From Chitinophagaceae bacterium (GTDB taxonomy: Bacteria > Bacteroidota > Bacteroidia > Chitinophagales > Chitinophagaceae): a stretch of 64,000 bases of DNA. Position 1 is the first letter of the stretch; each line of letters starts with the position of its first letter. The DNA lies in assembly GCA_024643645.1 (NCBI GenBank), contig JAHEMN010000002.1:20175-84174 (forward strand). The letters run 5' to 3'. The position numbers were made by a program, and so were the translations under genes. Of this stretch, positions 54,568-63,509 are shown in pieces. Under the pieces are notes generated by a model. That model did not search any database, had not been told where the DNA came from, and saw only the letters and a program-made list of their open reading frames with translations.

Positions 54568-55707
54568 TTATTTCAACACTTCCCGGCTGATCACAATCTT
54601 TTGTATCTCACTGGTACCTTCACCAATGGTACAAAGCTTTGCATCTCTGTAATGTTTTTCTACCGGAAAATCTTTAGTATAACCATAACCACCAAACACC
54701 TGAACTGCATCATTAGATACCCGAACAGCTACTTCACTGGCATAGTATTTTGCCATAGCTGATTCTTTTGACATAGGTAGTTTTCTTTCTTTCAGATCAC
54801 ATGCCTGCAATGTCAATAACTCCGCAGCTTCTATTTCTGTAGCCATATCAGCCAGCTTAAATGAGATGCCCTGGAAATTTGAAATAGGCTGATCAAACTG
54901 ATGCCTTTCTTTTGAATACTGTAATGCAGCTTCATAAGCACCTTTTGCAATTCCTAATGAAAGGGATGCAATAGAAATTCTTCCTCCGTCTAGTATTTTT
55001 AATGCTTGTTTAAATCCACTCCCAACTTCTCCTAACCTGTTTGCATCTGGCACACGACAATTATCAAAGATCATTTCTGCCGTTTCACTGGCTCTCATTC
55101 CTAATTTATTTTCTTTTTTACCTGCAGCAAATCCTTTGGTGCCTTTTTCAACTACAAATACAGTTGAATTATTCCTCGCCCTTGGCTCTCCGGTTCTGCA
55201 AACAACAACAGCTACATCACCACTTTTTCCATGAGTTATCCAGTTCTTTGTTCCATTGATAACCCATTCATCACCCTCTTTTATAGCAGTACATGCCATA
55301 TTTCCGGCATCGCTTCCTGTATTGGCTTCTGTAAGACCCCATGCTCCTATCCATTCTGCCGTTGCTAATTTTGGCAACCATTTTTTCTTTTGTTCTTCAT
55401 TACCAAATGTCATGATATGACCTGTACAAAGTGAATTATGTGCTGCAAGGCTTAATCCGATTGAACCACACACTTTTGCAATTTCTTCAATGATCGTTTT
55501 ATATTCAAAATACGAAAGCCCTGCACCTCCATATTCCTCCGGTACTAGCACTCCCATTAAACCAAGTTTTCCCATTTCTTTAAATAAGCTAACAGGGAAT
55601 TCCTGACTTTCATCCCATTCCATTACAAAGGGTTTGATGTGTTGTTGAGCAAAGTCCCTGGTAGTTTGTGCCACCTGTTGTGTTAATTCTGCCTTTTGAA
55701 AATTCAT
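54568..55707 (-). CDS. Acyl-CoA dehydrogenase (short/branched-chain type)
   Basis: This FAD enzyme oxidises an acyl-CoA to the 2,3-enoyl-CoA. The protein is 379 residues. Family motifs seen are GLMGVLVPEEYGGAGL, LCTGHIMTFGNEEQKKKWLP, WGLTEANTGSDAG, KNWITHG, DFPVEKHYRDAK and IGEGTSEIQ. The Glu in the last motif is the usual catalytic base in short- and branched-chain members. It is an unlinked single gene, convergent with the carboxylase operon, and may channel its products there. A strong hairpin lies in its 5' leader (55736-55767). Confidence 0.93.
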   Translation of the reverse strand: MNFQKAELTQQVAQTTRDFAQQHIKPFVMEWDESQEFPVSLFKEMGKLGLMGVLVPEEYGGAGLSYFEYKTIIEEIAKVCGSIGLSLAAHNSLCTGHIMTFGNEEQKKKWLPKLATAEWIGAWGLTEANTGSDAGNMACTAIKEGDEWVINGTKNWITHGKSGDVAVVVCRTGEPRARNNSTVFVVEKGTKGFAAGKKENKLGMRASETAEMIFDNCRVPDANRLGEVGSGFKQALKILDGGRISIASLSLGIAKGAYEAALQYSKERHQFDQPISNFQGISFKLADMATEIEAAELLTLQACDLKERKLPMSKESAMAKYYASEVAVRVSNDAVQVFGGYGYTKDFPVEKHYRDAKLCTIGEGTSEIQKIVISREVLK

Positions 55708-55735
55708 TTTATTTTTTTATCGATGATTTTTAAAG

Positions 55736-55767
55736 ATTGTGCCACTCAATAAATTGGGTGGCACAAT
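55736..55767 (-). promoter_or_regulatory. Strong hairpin upstream of the acyl-CoA dehydrogenase gene
   Basis: ATTGTGCCAC (55736-55745) and GTGGCACAAT (55758-55767) pair perfectly, and the interior CAAT/ATTG extends the stem after a T-G pair. It lies 28 bp upstream of the dehydrogenase start. On the plus strand it is followed by five Ts, on the minus strand only by CTTTAAAAATC. It could end transcription from the MBL gene (113 bp after its stop) or regulate the dehydrogenase. Confidence 0.6.
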
Positions 55768-55879
55768 TTTTACCTCTATATAATGCAAGCAATATCTGCC
55801 TTAAAAAGGCAGTCGTTAAAGGTGGGTGCAAGATAATGAAAAAAGATTTAATACTAACAATCGTTAGCCTAATTAAAAA

Positions 55880-56659
55880 TCACTCAAATTTCAATTTCAA
55901 ACCATCATAAGCAAGATGCCTGTTAGATGGAAGTTCTTTTTTAATTTGTTCATGAAGCCCCAATTGATGTGATATATGTGTGAAATAGGCAGTTGGAATA
56001 TTTAATTCATTGACCATTTCAATTGCTTCTTCTAAATTGAAATGAGATATATGTTTTTTCTTGCGCAGTGCATTTAAGACAAGTACTTCGCTACCTTTTA
56101 TTTTATTCTTTTCTACATCCTCAATTTTATTGGCGTCGGTAATGTAAGTGAACTTTCCAAACCTAAAACCGAGAACCGGCATTCTGAGGTGCCAAACAAG
56201 AATAGGAGCAACCGGAATATCACCAATTACAAATGGCTCCAGCGTAATTGTATTTAAATTCAATTCAGGAATACCAGGATATTTTGTATCAGCAAAGGCA
56301 TAATAAAAATCCCTACGCAGTGCTTCTTCTGTTAATGAATCAGCATAAATATCAATTGGCTTTTTTGCAAAATAGTTGAAGGCCTTTACATCATCCAGAC
56401 CGGCCATATGATCTTTATGTGGATGAGTAAAAAGTACTGCATCCAGCTTTTTTACTTTTTCACGAAGCATCTGATACCGAAAATCAGGACCGGTATCAAC
56501 TATCAAATTTGTTTTTTCTGATTGAACAAGTATGCTTGAACGAAGCCTCTTATCCTTTTTGTTGGATGAAGTACATACTTCACATTCGCAACCGATCATA
56601 GGTACTCCACTGCTGGTTCCGCTGCCAAGAAAGGTAATTGTAAGCGATGGATATATCAC
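55880..56659 (-). CDS. PhnP-like MBL-fold metallo-hydrolase, GTG start
   Basis: This is a 259-residue metallo-beta-lactamase-fold phosphodiesterase of the PhnP/YycJ-like kind. It has FLGSGTSSGVPMIGC at the N-terminus, a CECEVC cysteine motif probably binding a structural zinc, and the metal motif HPHKDH (about residue 79). Its C-terminus also has a conserved YFTHISHQLG. PhnP cleaves cyclic phosphodiesters, and related enzymes act in nucleotide or phosphonate metabolism. The start is GTG at 56659, just after a perfect -7 box, so it is likely a leaderless mRNA. Substrate unknown. Confidence 0.88.
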   Translation of the reverse strand: MIYPSLTITFLGSGTSSGVPMIGCECEVCTSSNKKDKRLRSSILVQSEKTNLIVDTGPDFRYQMLREKVKKLDAVLFTHPHKDHMAGLDDVKAFNYFAKKPIDIYADSLTEEALRRDFYYAFADTKYPGIPELNLNTITLEPFVIGDIPVAPILVWHLRMPVLGFRFGKFTYITDANKIEDVEKNKIKGSEVLVLNALRKKKHISHFNLEEAIEMVNELNIPTAYFTHISHQLGLHEQIKKELPSNRHLAYDGLKLKFE

Positions 56660-56663
56660 CGGG

Positions 56664-56671
56664 CAAAGTTA
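56664..56671 (-). promoter_or_regulatory. Promoter abutting the PhnP-like gene
   Basis: On the minus strand TAACTTTG (56671-56664) matches the -7 box exactly and is followed by CCCG and the GTG start codon at 56659. Initiation would be at or next to the start codon. Confidence 0.5.
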
Positions 56672-56723
56672 ACTTGTTGCAATGAAAATTGAAGGAAACT
56701 GAAAGATCAGAAAAATGAATCAG

Positions 56724-57005
56724 CTATTTGCCATTGTCTTCTGTCTCCAGTTTTGACATTATTCCCTCATACATTTTTTTAGATTCTTCTGTTAAAGTCT
56801 CAATATCAATAGAAAGCTGAGGGATCAGATCTACAAGAGTACTTATTCGTCCTTCTATTTGCAGAAATTTATTAAGCACTACAACCTTTTTAGCTTCAAG
56901 AATGCAATATCCACTTTGAAAAGTACCCCTTTCATAACGTAAGATATATCCGGCTTCCTCGGGAATCGATTCTAACTTATCAAGAGTTGTCTGTGTATAC
57001 TTCAT
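56724..57005 (-). CDS. Conserved small cytoplasmic protein of unknown function
   Basis: This is a 93-residue protein with an N-terminal helix (MKYTQTTLDKLESIPEEAGY), a beta-hairpin-like stretch with RYERGTFQSGYCILEAKKVVVLNKF, and a C-terminal helix (SIDIETLTEESKKMYEGIM). The pattern is regular and the frame starts with a clear ATG preceded by a perfect -7 box at 57050-57057. I believe it is a conserved Bacteroidota protein but cannot give a family or function. It lies between porX and the PhnP-like gene on the same strand. Confidence 0.75.
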   Translation of the reverse strand: MKYTQTTLDKLESIPEEAGYILRYERGTFQSGYCILEAKKVVVLNKFLQIEGRISTLVDLIPQLSIDIETLTEESKKMYEGIMSKLETEDNGK

Positions 57006-57049
57006 ATTGAATAGTCAATTAAATAATAATCAAAAGGTACTACTACAAG

Positions 57050-57057
57050 CAAATGTA
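57050..57057 (-). promoter_or_regulatory. Promoter -7 box of the 93-residue protein gene
   Basis: On the minus strand TACATTTG is an exact TAnnTTTG, 44 nt before the ATG at 57005. Confidence 0.5.
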
Positions 57058-57125
57058 AAGCACTACACTTTTATTATTTTATAAAGGGATTTCTTCTTTT
57101 CCACAACCCATTCACCTTTCGCAGA

Positions 57126-58682
57126 TTACTTACTCTGCATTTTTATTACCGGAACAATCATTTCCTCTAAACTTACACCACCATGCTGAAAAGTATTCTT
57201 GTAATAATTTACATAATAGTTATAGTTATTGGGATAGCACAGAAAACTATCTTCCTTTGCAAAAATAAACGAGGAATTGATAGTTGGAACGGGCAACCCT
57301 GCCTCTCTAGGATCTTTAAAAGCTAAAACCTCTTTAGGTTCATATTTAAGATTGCGTCCATGTTTATAGCGAAGATTGGTAGTTGTCTGTTTATCACCTA
57401 CCACTTTATATGGAGTTTTAACCCGTACACTTCCATGGTCAGTAGCTAAAACTATCTTTATGTTTTTATCAGCAATTTTTTTCAATGCCTGATGCAGGGG
57501 GGAATGCTCAAACCAACTTGCAGTAATGCTTCTATAACTCATTTCATCACTAGCCAGTTCTTTCAACACTTCCATTTCTGTACGGGCATGGCTCAACATA
57601 TCAACAAAATTGTAAACGATCACATTAATATCATTATTCATCAAATTATGAATATTATTTACCAGATCTAACCCTGCCTGGTTATTGACCACTTTTGTAT
57701 ATGAAACTTTTAAATCCTCTTTTCCTAATCTTTTTAATTGTGCTTTAAAAAATTGTTCTTCATTAAGATTCTTGCCCCCTTCTTCCTCATCATTTTTCCA
57801 TAATACAGGGAACTGTTTTTCAATGTCAATAGGCATCAAACCAGCAAATATTGCATTGCGGCAATATTGTGTTGCAGTTGGCAAAATGCTATAAAAACTT
57901 TCTTCTTCCAGTATCCTGAAACTTTCCGCAAAAATTGGTTGAATGGATTTCCATTGATCAAACCGAAGATTATCTATCAATATAAAAAACAAAGGTGTTC
58001 CCGATTCTACATGCGGAAGTACTTTGAATTGAAATAAATTATGGCTCATTACTGGCCCATCAGTACTTTTTGGACCAACCCAACCGGCATAATTTTTTGA
58101 AACAAATTTGAAAAACTCAGTATTCGCTTCACTTTTCTGACTTTGCAATACCTCCTGCATTTCCGGACTATCACTTTTCTGCATCTCCAGTTCCCAATAA
58201 ACCAACTTTTTATAAATATCCATCCATTCATTATAATCCGGATTACTATTCAATGCTGTAAATAAATGGCGAAATTGTTGCTGATAGGATGTTGTTGTTT
58301 TCTCAGCTACCAGTCTTCTATTATCAATAATTTTTTTAAGGCTCAGCCATACCTGATTTGGATTTACCGGTTTTATCAGATAATCACTTATTTGAGAACC
58401 TATGGCTTCATCCATCAGGTTTTCTGTTTCATTTTTAGTGATCAGAACGATTGGCAACGCCTGTTTTATTTCTTTGATCTTTGCAATTGTTTCCAACCCT
58501 GTAATACCAGGCATACTTTCATCTATCAATACAACATCTACAAGATTATCTTTCACATAGTCAATTGCATCAAATCCATTTGTAAAAGTTTGTACTTCAT
58601 ATCCTTTATTCTCTAAAAACATTTTTTGTGACTGAAGACTATCAATTTCATCATCTACCCAAATAATTTTTGCTATCGCCAT
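57126..58682 (-). CDS. porX: T9SS response regulator/phosphatase PorX
   Basis: PorX is a cytoplasmic regulator of the type IX secretion system, pairing with the PorY kinase. ATG 58682 gives 518 residues; an in-frame upstream extension of 57 residues lacks receiver sequence and is rejected. The receiver domain (1-120) has Asp10/Asp11, phospho-acceptor Asp54 and Lys near 104 in YLIKPVNP. A helical linker follows (about 125-205). The PglZ-type alkaline-phosphatase-fold domain has metal ligands in FFILIDNLRFDQW, VDMLSHARTEM and LATDHGSVRV. It fits the type IX cargo and PorP/SprF partner in the same window. Confidence 0.95.
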   Translation of the reverse strand: MAIAKIIWVDDEIDSLQSQKMFLENKGYEVQTFTNGFDAIDYVKDNLVDVVLIDESMPGITGLETIAKIKEIKQALPIVLITKNETENLMDEAIGSQISDYLIKPVNPNQVWLSLKKIIDNRRLVAEKTTTSYQQQFRHLFTALNSNPDYNEWMDIYKKLVYWELEMQKSDSPEMQEVLQSQKSEANTEFFKFVSKNYAGWVGPKSTDGPVMSHNLFQFKVLPHVESGTPLFFILIDNLRFDQWKSIQPIFAESFRILEEESFYSILPTATQYCRNAIFAGLMPIDIEKQFPVLWKNDEEEGGKNLNEEQFFKAQLKRLGKEDLKVSYTKVVNNQAGLDLVNNIHNLMNNDINVIVYNFVDMLSHARTEMEVLKELASDEMSYRSITASWFEHSPLHQALKKIADKNIKIVLATDHGSVRVKTPYKVVGDKQTTTNLRYKHGRNLKYEPKEVLAFKDPREAGLPVPTINSSFIFAKEDSFLCYPNNYNYYVNYYKNTFQHGGVSLEEMIVPVIKMQSK

Positions 58683-58793
58683 TCTAAATAATTTATTTGC
58701 CGTGAAGTTACGGGTTGAGTAAAAATAGCTTATTAAATTCTGCCGTTGTACTTTTACCTCCTTTCCTTTAGGCGTCTTTAACAAAACAGCAAC

Positions 58794-60011
58794 ATGCCAT
58801 CTATACGCAAAATAATTAACGATCCTGTATATGGATTTATTACAATAGACCACCCTTTGATCTTAGAGGTTATTTCTCATCCATGGTATCAGCGATTGAG
58901 AAATATTCATCAAATGGCATTTGCCCACCTGGTATATCCAGGTGCAGTTCACTCCAGATTGCATCATTCTTTGGGAGCATATCATTTAATGTGTACTGCT
59001 TTATCAGAGTTAAAGAATAAAAATGTTGATATAACTGAAGAAGAAGAATTAGGAGCCAAAATTGCAATCTTATTACACGATATTGGTCATGGTCCTTTTT
59101 CTCATGCCTTGGAAAATGAATTAATAAATGGGATTCATCATGAAGAGATCTCAATATTATTAATGCAAAAACTGAATGAACAATTCAATGGGGCATTAAA
59201 AATAGCAATTGAAATTTTCACAAATAGACATAAAAAACGATTTTTATTTCAATTGGTTTCTGGCCAATTAGACGTAGACAGAATGGATTACCTGAACAGA
59301 GACAGTTTCTTTACAGGTGTTGCTGAAGGTGTAATCGGGTATGATAGAATAATTAAAATGCTTACAGTGCACAATGGAGAATTAATGGTAGAAGAAAAAG
59401 GCATTTATTCAATTGAAAAATTCCTGGTGTCCAGGCGGCTGATGTACTGGCAGGTTTATTTACATAAAACAGTGTTAGCTTCAGAACGAATCCTCGTCAA
59501 GATCATACAAAGAGCAAAAGAACTTTGTAAAGAAGGAATTGCCGTAATTGCAGCTACTGAAGAATTGAATTTTTTTCTGTTAGATTTCCATTCGAAACAT
59601 TCTATTGAGCAGCATTTAGAAACTTTCTGTCGTCTTGATGATCATGATGTAATGGCAACTATAAAAAACTGGTGTCATCATCCAGATAAAATATTATCTA
59701 GATTATGCCGTTCATTAGTGGAACGAAAATTGCTGAAAGTAAAATTACAAGCTGAGCCATTTGATCCATCTTTTGTTAAAGAAAAACAAAAAGAAGCTAT
59801 GGCAAAACTGGATATAAACGAAAGTGAAGTCAATTACTTTGTTTTTACTGGAGAAGCCAGTAACACAACATATGATTTTACAGATGAACAGATCAATATT
59901 TTATTTAAAGATGGAACCATAAAAGATATATCAGATGTTGACAATGCGTTGATACAGCACAACCTGAGTGGCGCAACAAAAAAATATTACTTTTGTCATC
60001 TAAGGGATTAA
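58794..60011 (+). CDS. HD-domain hydrolase (SAMHD1/YdhF-like dNTPase family)
   Basis: This 405-residue metal-dependent phosphohydrolase has the sequence HSRLHHSLGAYHLM (about 53-66), the HD pair His95-Asp96 in LLHDIGHGPFSHALE, and QLDVDRMDYLNRDSF. These are the catalytic features of the SAMHD1-like branch, which often hydrolyses dNTPs. The C-terminal half is divergent. It is divergent from porX and 12 bp ahead of lpxD, an arrangement I recall as common in Bacteroidota. The substrate is not known. Confidence 0.9.
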   Translation: MPSIRKIINDPVYGFITIDHPLILEVISHPWYQRLRNIHQMAFAHLVYPGAVHSRLHHSLGAYHLMCTALSELKNKNVDITEEEELGAKIAILLHDIGHGPFSHALENELINGIHHEEISILLMQKLNEQFNGALKIAIEIFTNRHKKRFLFQLVSGQLDVDRMDYLNRDSFFTGVAEGVIGYDRIIKMLTVHNGELMVEEKGIYSIEKFLVSRRLMYWQVYLHKTVLASERILVKIIQRAKELCKEGIAVIAATEELNFFLLDFHSKHSIEQHLETFCRLDDHDVMATIKNWCHHPDKILSRLCRSLVERKLLKVKLQAEPFDPSFVKEKQKEAMAKLDINESEVNYFVFTGEASNTTYDFTDEQINILFKDGTIKDISDVDNALIQHNLSGATKKYYFCHLRD

Positions 60012-60023
60012 CAAAAATCAATT

Positions 60024-61070
60024 ATGAATTTTTCTGCTTCACAAATTGCACAATTAATAAATGGAAAAGTTGAAGGTGATGCTTCAATACTTGTAGCATC
60101 GTTTGGTAAGATTGAAGAAGCAACTGAAGGACAGTTAACCTTTTTTGCTAATGCTAAATATGAAGATTTTCTTTACGAAACCCAAGCATCAATAGTTATC
60201 ATCAATGAAGCATATCAATTAAAAAAACCTATCAATGCTGCTCTTATAAGAGTGGCTGATGCTTATTCAGCCTTTGCTACTCTATTGACAAAATACCAGG
60301 AAATCGTACAACAAATGCTAACCGGTATTCAGGAACCATCATATATAGCTAAATCAGCTTCTTATGGTGATAATGTTTTTATCGGTGCGTTTGTATACCT
60401 GGGTGAAAATGTAAAAGTTGGAAATAATACAAAAATATATCCGAATGCATATCTGGGAGATAATGTAATGGTGGGAGATAATTCAATAATTCATCCCGGT
60501 GTAAAAATCTATCATGACTGTATTATTGGAAATAATGTAACTATACATGCAGGCACTGTAATAGGAAGCGATGGATTTGGCTTTGCTCCACAAGCAGATG
60601 GCACATTGAAAAAGGTGCCACAGATCGGTAATGTAATAATTGAAGACTTTGTAGAGATAGGTGCTAATGCTACAATAGACAGAGCTACCATCGGATCAAC
60701 ACTAATAAAAAAAGGTGCCAAGCTTGATAACCTTATTCAGATAGCACATAATGTTGAGATCGGCAATAGCACCGTTATTGCAGCACAGGCTGGTATTAGC
60801 GGTAGTACTAAAGTTGGCAAAGGTGTAATGATCGGTGGACAGGCCGGAATTGTGGGGCATATTCAAATTGCTGATGGTTCAAAAATAAATGCACAAGCTG
60901 GTTTAGGTAAATCACTAAAAACTCCTGGAACAGCAGTAACAGGTTCACCGGCTTATGATTATAGTCAGGCAATACGTAGCCAGGCAATAGCCCGTAATCT
61001 ACCAGCAATGGAAAAAAGAATTAAAGAGTTAGAAGAATTGATAAAGCAGCTATTAATTGAAAGGGTTTAA
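60024..61070 (+). CDS. lpxD: UDP-3-O-(3-hydroxyacyl)glucosamine N-acyltransferase
   Basis: LpxD adds the second acyl chain in lipid A synthesis. The protein is 348 residues. The N-terminal uridine-binding domain (about 1-100; [15 protein letters not shown]) is followed by a left-handed beta-helix of hexapeptide repeats (about 105-300). The catalytic base His242 lies in [13 protein letters not shown]-terminal helical extension ends [11 protein letters not shown]. The gene follows the HD hydrolase by 12 bp and is likely co-transcribed. lpxC-fabZ lies downstream but beyond an opposite-strand gene. Confidence 0.96.
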   Translation: MNFSASQIAQLINGKVEGDASILVASFGKIEEATEGQLTFFANAKYEDFLYETQASIVIINEAYQLKKPINAALIRVADAYSAFATLLTKYQEIVQQMLTGIQEPSYIAKSASYGDNVFIGAFVYLGENVKVGNNTKIYPNAYLGDNVMVGDNSIIHPGVKIYHDCIIGNNVTIHAGTVIGSDGFGFAPQADGTLKKVPQIGNVIIEDFVEIGANATIDRATIGSTLIKKGAKLDNLIQIAHNVEIGNSTVIAAQAGISGSTKVGKGVMIGGQAGIVGHIQIADGSKINAQAGLGKSLKTPGTAVTGSPAYDYSQAIRSQAIARNLPAMEKRIKELEELIKQLLIERV

Positions 61071-61111
61071 TTTAGAAATATTTCTTTGCGTAAATCCTTT
61101 ATTTATTTGTT

Positions 61112-61696
61112 TTATTCTTCTTTTATAATTTTACCGGCTCTATCTATATAAACCATTTCCCCACCTTTCATAATCCTTGCTTTGCCATCTTCAAAACGAC
61201 CAGCAAATGTAAATTTGTAAGGTATAGCTAGTTTTCCATCAATTCCAATATACCCCCACTGTTCATTTTCATTAGCAACAGCTGCAAGCCCATCTGAAAA
61301 CCCTGACGCCATTGAAAAATGAAATGGGATCTTTGCTTGGTTTGAAACATTTATGAAACCATATTTACTCCCTTTCCTTACTACTGCAAGACCTTCATAA
61401 AATGAACCAGCTTCATCATACTCAGGTTCAATAATTACTTTACCGGTACTATCCAGAAAGCCCCATTTTTTTTCCAGTTTTACTGCAGCATACCCCTCAT
61501 TAAAAGTCATTGCCTCATTATAAACTAATGGGACAACCAAATTTCCCTTTTGATCCACATATCCAATTTTACCGTCTTTACTTACTTTGGCTAATCCACA
61601 AATACAATCATCTACATAATCATATTGCTTTGTCCAGGATTGAGAATAAAGGCAGGTTGCAGCAAAAAGCAAGCTAATAAATAATAACTTTTTCAT
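61112..61696 (-). CDS. Secreted WG-repeat protein
   Basis: This 194-residue exported protein has a signal peptide (about 1-19, ending LYSQS). About five tandem WG (beta-leaflet) repeats follow; their hallmarks are KIGYVDQKGNLVVPLVY, KWGFLDSTGKVIIEPEY and KYGFINVSN. QWGYIGIDGKLAIPYKF and a final YIDRAGK are the rest. Function of such proteins is unknown. It lies on the minus strand between lpxD and lpxC, breaking what is usually a contiguous lipid A cluster. No base-composition contrast with its neighbours is evident to the eye. Confidence 0.85.
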   Translation of the reverse strand: MKKLLFISLLFAATCLYSQSWTKQYDYVDDCICGLAKVSKDGKIGYVDQKGNLVVPLVYNEAMTFNEGYAAVKLEKKWGFLDSTGKVIIEPEYDEAGSFYEGLAVVRKGSKYGFINVSNQAKIPFHFSMASGFSDGLAAVANENEQWGYIGIDGKLAIPYKFTFAGRFEDGKARIMKGGEMVYIDRAGKIIKEE

Positions 61697-61828
61697 AATT
61701 GCATTTTTAAACCAATAAAAAAAACTTTTATGTTAAGTTACCTTACTCAATGTCTGAATTATATGATTTAAAGCAGGTCAACTCATGATTAAAATACTGT
61801 ATCTACTACCGACTGTTTTCTTCTTATT

Positions 61829-61836
61829 ATCTTTGT
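61829..61836 (+). promoter_or_regulatory. lpxC-fabZ promoter -7 box
   Basis: TATCTTTG is an exact -7 element, 47 nt upstream of the lpxC-fabZ ATG. No good -33 TTTG is seen. Confidence 0.55.
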
Positions 61837-61883
61837 CCGCATTGATTTTATAAATTGAAAACAAATCACCAACTGAAAAAAAT

Positions 61884-63287
61884 ATGGCGGAAAATTTCAA
61901 CCCGGATAAACAGCATACACTTTTAAATGAGGCTAGTATCTCCGGAACCGGATTACATACCGGAATATTGGCAACTCTAACCTTAAAACCGGCAAAAACA
62001 GGATTTGGGTTTCAGTTTCAACGGATTGATTTAGCAGGCCAACCAATCATTAAAGCCGATTGTGACCTCGTTACTGATGTTAGCCGTGGGACTACTTTAG
62101 AAGCAAATGGTGCCAAAATAAGTACTGTGGAGCATGTATTAGCTGCATTAGTCGGTATGGGGGTCGATAATTGTCTTTTAGAAATAAACGGCCCAGAGAT
62201 GCCAATCATGGATGGAAGCTCTCAGCCATTTGTAGCATTAATTGAGCAAGCCGGTATTATTGAACAGGAAGATGAAAAAATCTGGTATACTATTGATGAG
62301 AACATAAATTATTTTGATGAAGAAAAAAGAGTAGAAATGGTAGCAATGCCCGCTACTGAATACCAGGTAACAACGTTGATAGATTTTAATTCACCGGTAC
62401 TAGGCACACAACATGCAGGCCTCAAACATATAAAAGATTTTAGAAAAGAAATTGCCCCTTGTCGTACGTTTTGTTTTTTACATGAACTAGAAATGTTGCT
62501 GGATAACAACCTTATAAAGGGAGGCGATATAAACAATGCCATAGTTATTGTTGATAAGGTAGTTGATGAAGAAGAATTAAAAAGGCTTAATTCGATTTTC
62601 AAAAAAGATAAGATTGAAGTAAAAAGTGAGGGTTATTTGAATAACCTTGAATTACGTTTTCCAAATGAACCGGCCAGGCATAAATTATTAGATGTTGTAG
62701 GTGACCTTGCTTTAATTGGATTTCCAATAAAGTCTAAAATTATTGCTAACAGGCCAGGCCATAGTTCAAATGTAGAGTTTGCAAAAAAGATAAAACAGTA
62801 CATTAAAAAAAATAAACAGAATAAGAATATTCCTGTTTATGATCCTACAATTCCTCCTGTACATGATTACCAATTCATTGAAAAAACATTACCACATCGT
62901 TTTCCTTTTGCTTTGGTAGACAAGATCATTGAATTAAATGAAACGACGATAGTAGGAATTAAAAATGTCACCATCAACGAATGGTTCTTCCAAGGTCACT
63001 TCCCGGGCAATCCTGTAATGCCCGGAGTATTACAGATTGAGGCGTTGGCACAATGTGGAGGCATTCTGGCAATTAATCTGAGTGGAGAAGGACAATATGA
63101 TACCTATTTTTTAAAGATCGATAACTGTAAGTTTAAGAGCATGGTAAAACCCGGAGATACTCTAATATTGAAAATGGAATTATCTGCACCAATCCGACGA
63201 GGAATTTGTGAAATGAAGGGAACTACATATGTTGGAAACAGAGTTTGTGCAGAAGCTGATATGGTAGCTCAGATCGTAAAAAGATAA
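61884..63287 (+). CDS. Bifunctional UDP-acyl-GlcNAc deacetylase / 3-hydroxyacyl-ACP dehydratase
   Basis: This 467-residue fusion, typical of Bacteroidota, joins LpxC (about 1-310) and FabZ (about 320-467). LpxC is the committed step of lipid A synthesis: zinc ligands His84 (TVEHVLAAL), His266 and Asp270 (HKLLDVVGD), with a catalytic His293 in PGHSSN. FabZ dehydrates 3-hydroxyacyl-ACP: catalytic His372 in FFQGHFPGNPVMPG and Glu386 in LQIEALAQ. The same substrate pool, 3-hydroxyacyl-ACP, feeds both activities, so fusion may balance lipid A against fatty-acid elongation. lpxA is not the next gene. Confidence 0.97.
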   Translation: MAENFNPDKQHTLLNEASISGTGLHTGILATLTLKPAKTGFGFQFQRIDLAGQPIIKADCDLVTDVSRGTTLEANGAKISTVEHVLAALVGMGVDNCLLEINGPEMPIMDGSSQPFVALIEQAGIIEQEDEKIWYTIDENINYFDEEKRVEMVAMPATEYQVTTLIDFNSPVLGTQHAGLKHIKDFRKEIAPCRTFCFLHELEMLLDNNLIKGGDINNAIVIVDKVVDEEELKRLNSIFKKDKIEVKSEGYLNNLELRFPNEPARHKLLDVVGDLALIGFPIKSKIIANRPGHSSNVEFAKKIKQYIKKNKQNKNIPVYDPTIPPVHDYQFIEKTLPHRFPFALVDKIIELNETTIVGIKNVTINEWFFQGHFPGNPVMPGVLQIEALAQCGGILAINLSGEGQYDTYFLKIDNCKFKSMVKPGDTLILKMELSAPIRRGICEMKGTTYVGNRVCAEADMVAQIVKR

Positions 63288-63350
63288 ACTTCTAAAATCC
63301 GGTATTAAATTAATAAACAAGGTAAGTTTTTCTCAAATATCAAAATTAGC

Positions 63351-63378
63351 TGAAATGCCCGATTGTCGGGCATTTTCA
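63351..63378 (+). terminator. Intrinsic terminator after lpxC-fabZ
   Basis: AAATGCCCGA (63353-63362) and TCGGGCATTT (63366-63375) form a 10-bp perfect stem with a TTG loop. It is followed by TCATTT, a weak T-run, and lies 63 bp beyond the stop. It separates the lipid A gene from gyrB. Confidence 0.82.
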
Positions 63379-63447
63379 TTTCATAAAACTCTTCAAAATT
63401 TGGGTAAAAAATGGGCTATTTTTTCAGGTCAGAAGGGGTATTTTCGG

Positions 63448-63455
63448 TACATTTG
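63448..63455 (+). promoter_or_regulatory. gyrB promoter -7 box
   Basis: TACATTTG matches the -7 element exactly, 69 nt ahead of the gyrB ATG. A short inverted repeat, TTTTTTCCCGAAAAAA (63468-63483, arms TTTTTTC and GAAAAAA), lies in the leader. Confidence 0.5.
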
Positions 63456-63509
63456 TCGGTATTCATTTTTTCCCGAAAAAATCGGGGTGTACCACATTTC
63501 TAACATTAG

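Noticed and set aside
58683-58853. In-frame 57-residue extension of PorX
   Set aside because: The receiver domain begins normally at Met 58682 (MAIAKIIWVDDE). The extension lies in the intergenic region and overlaps the divergent HD gene.
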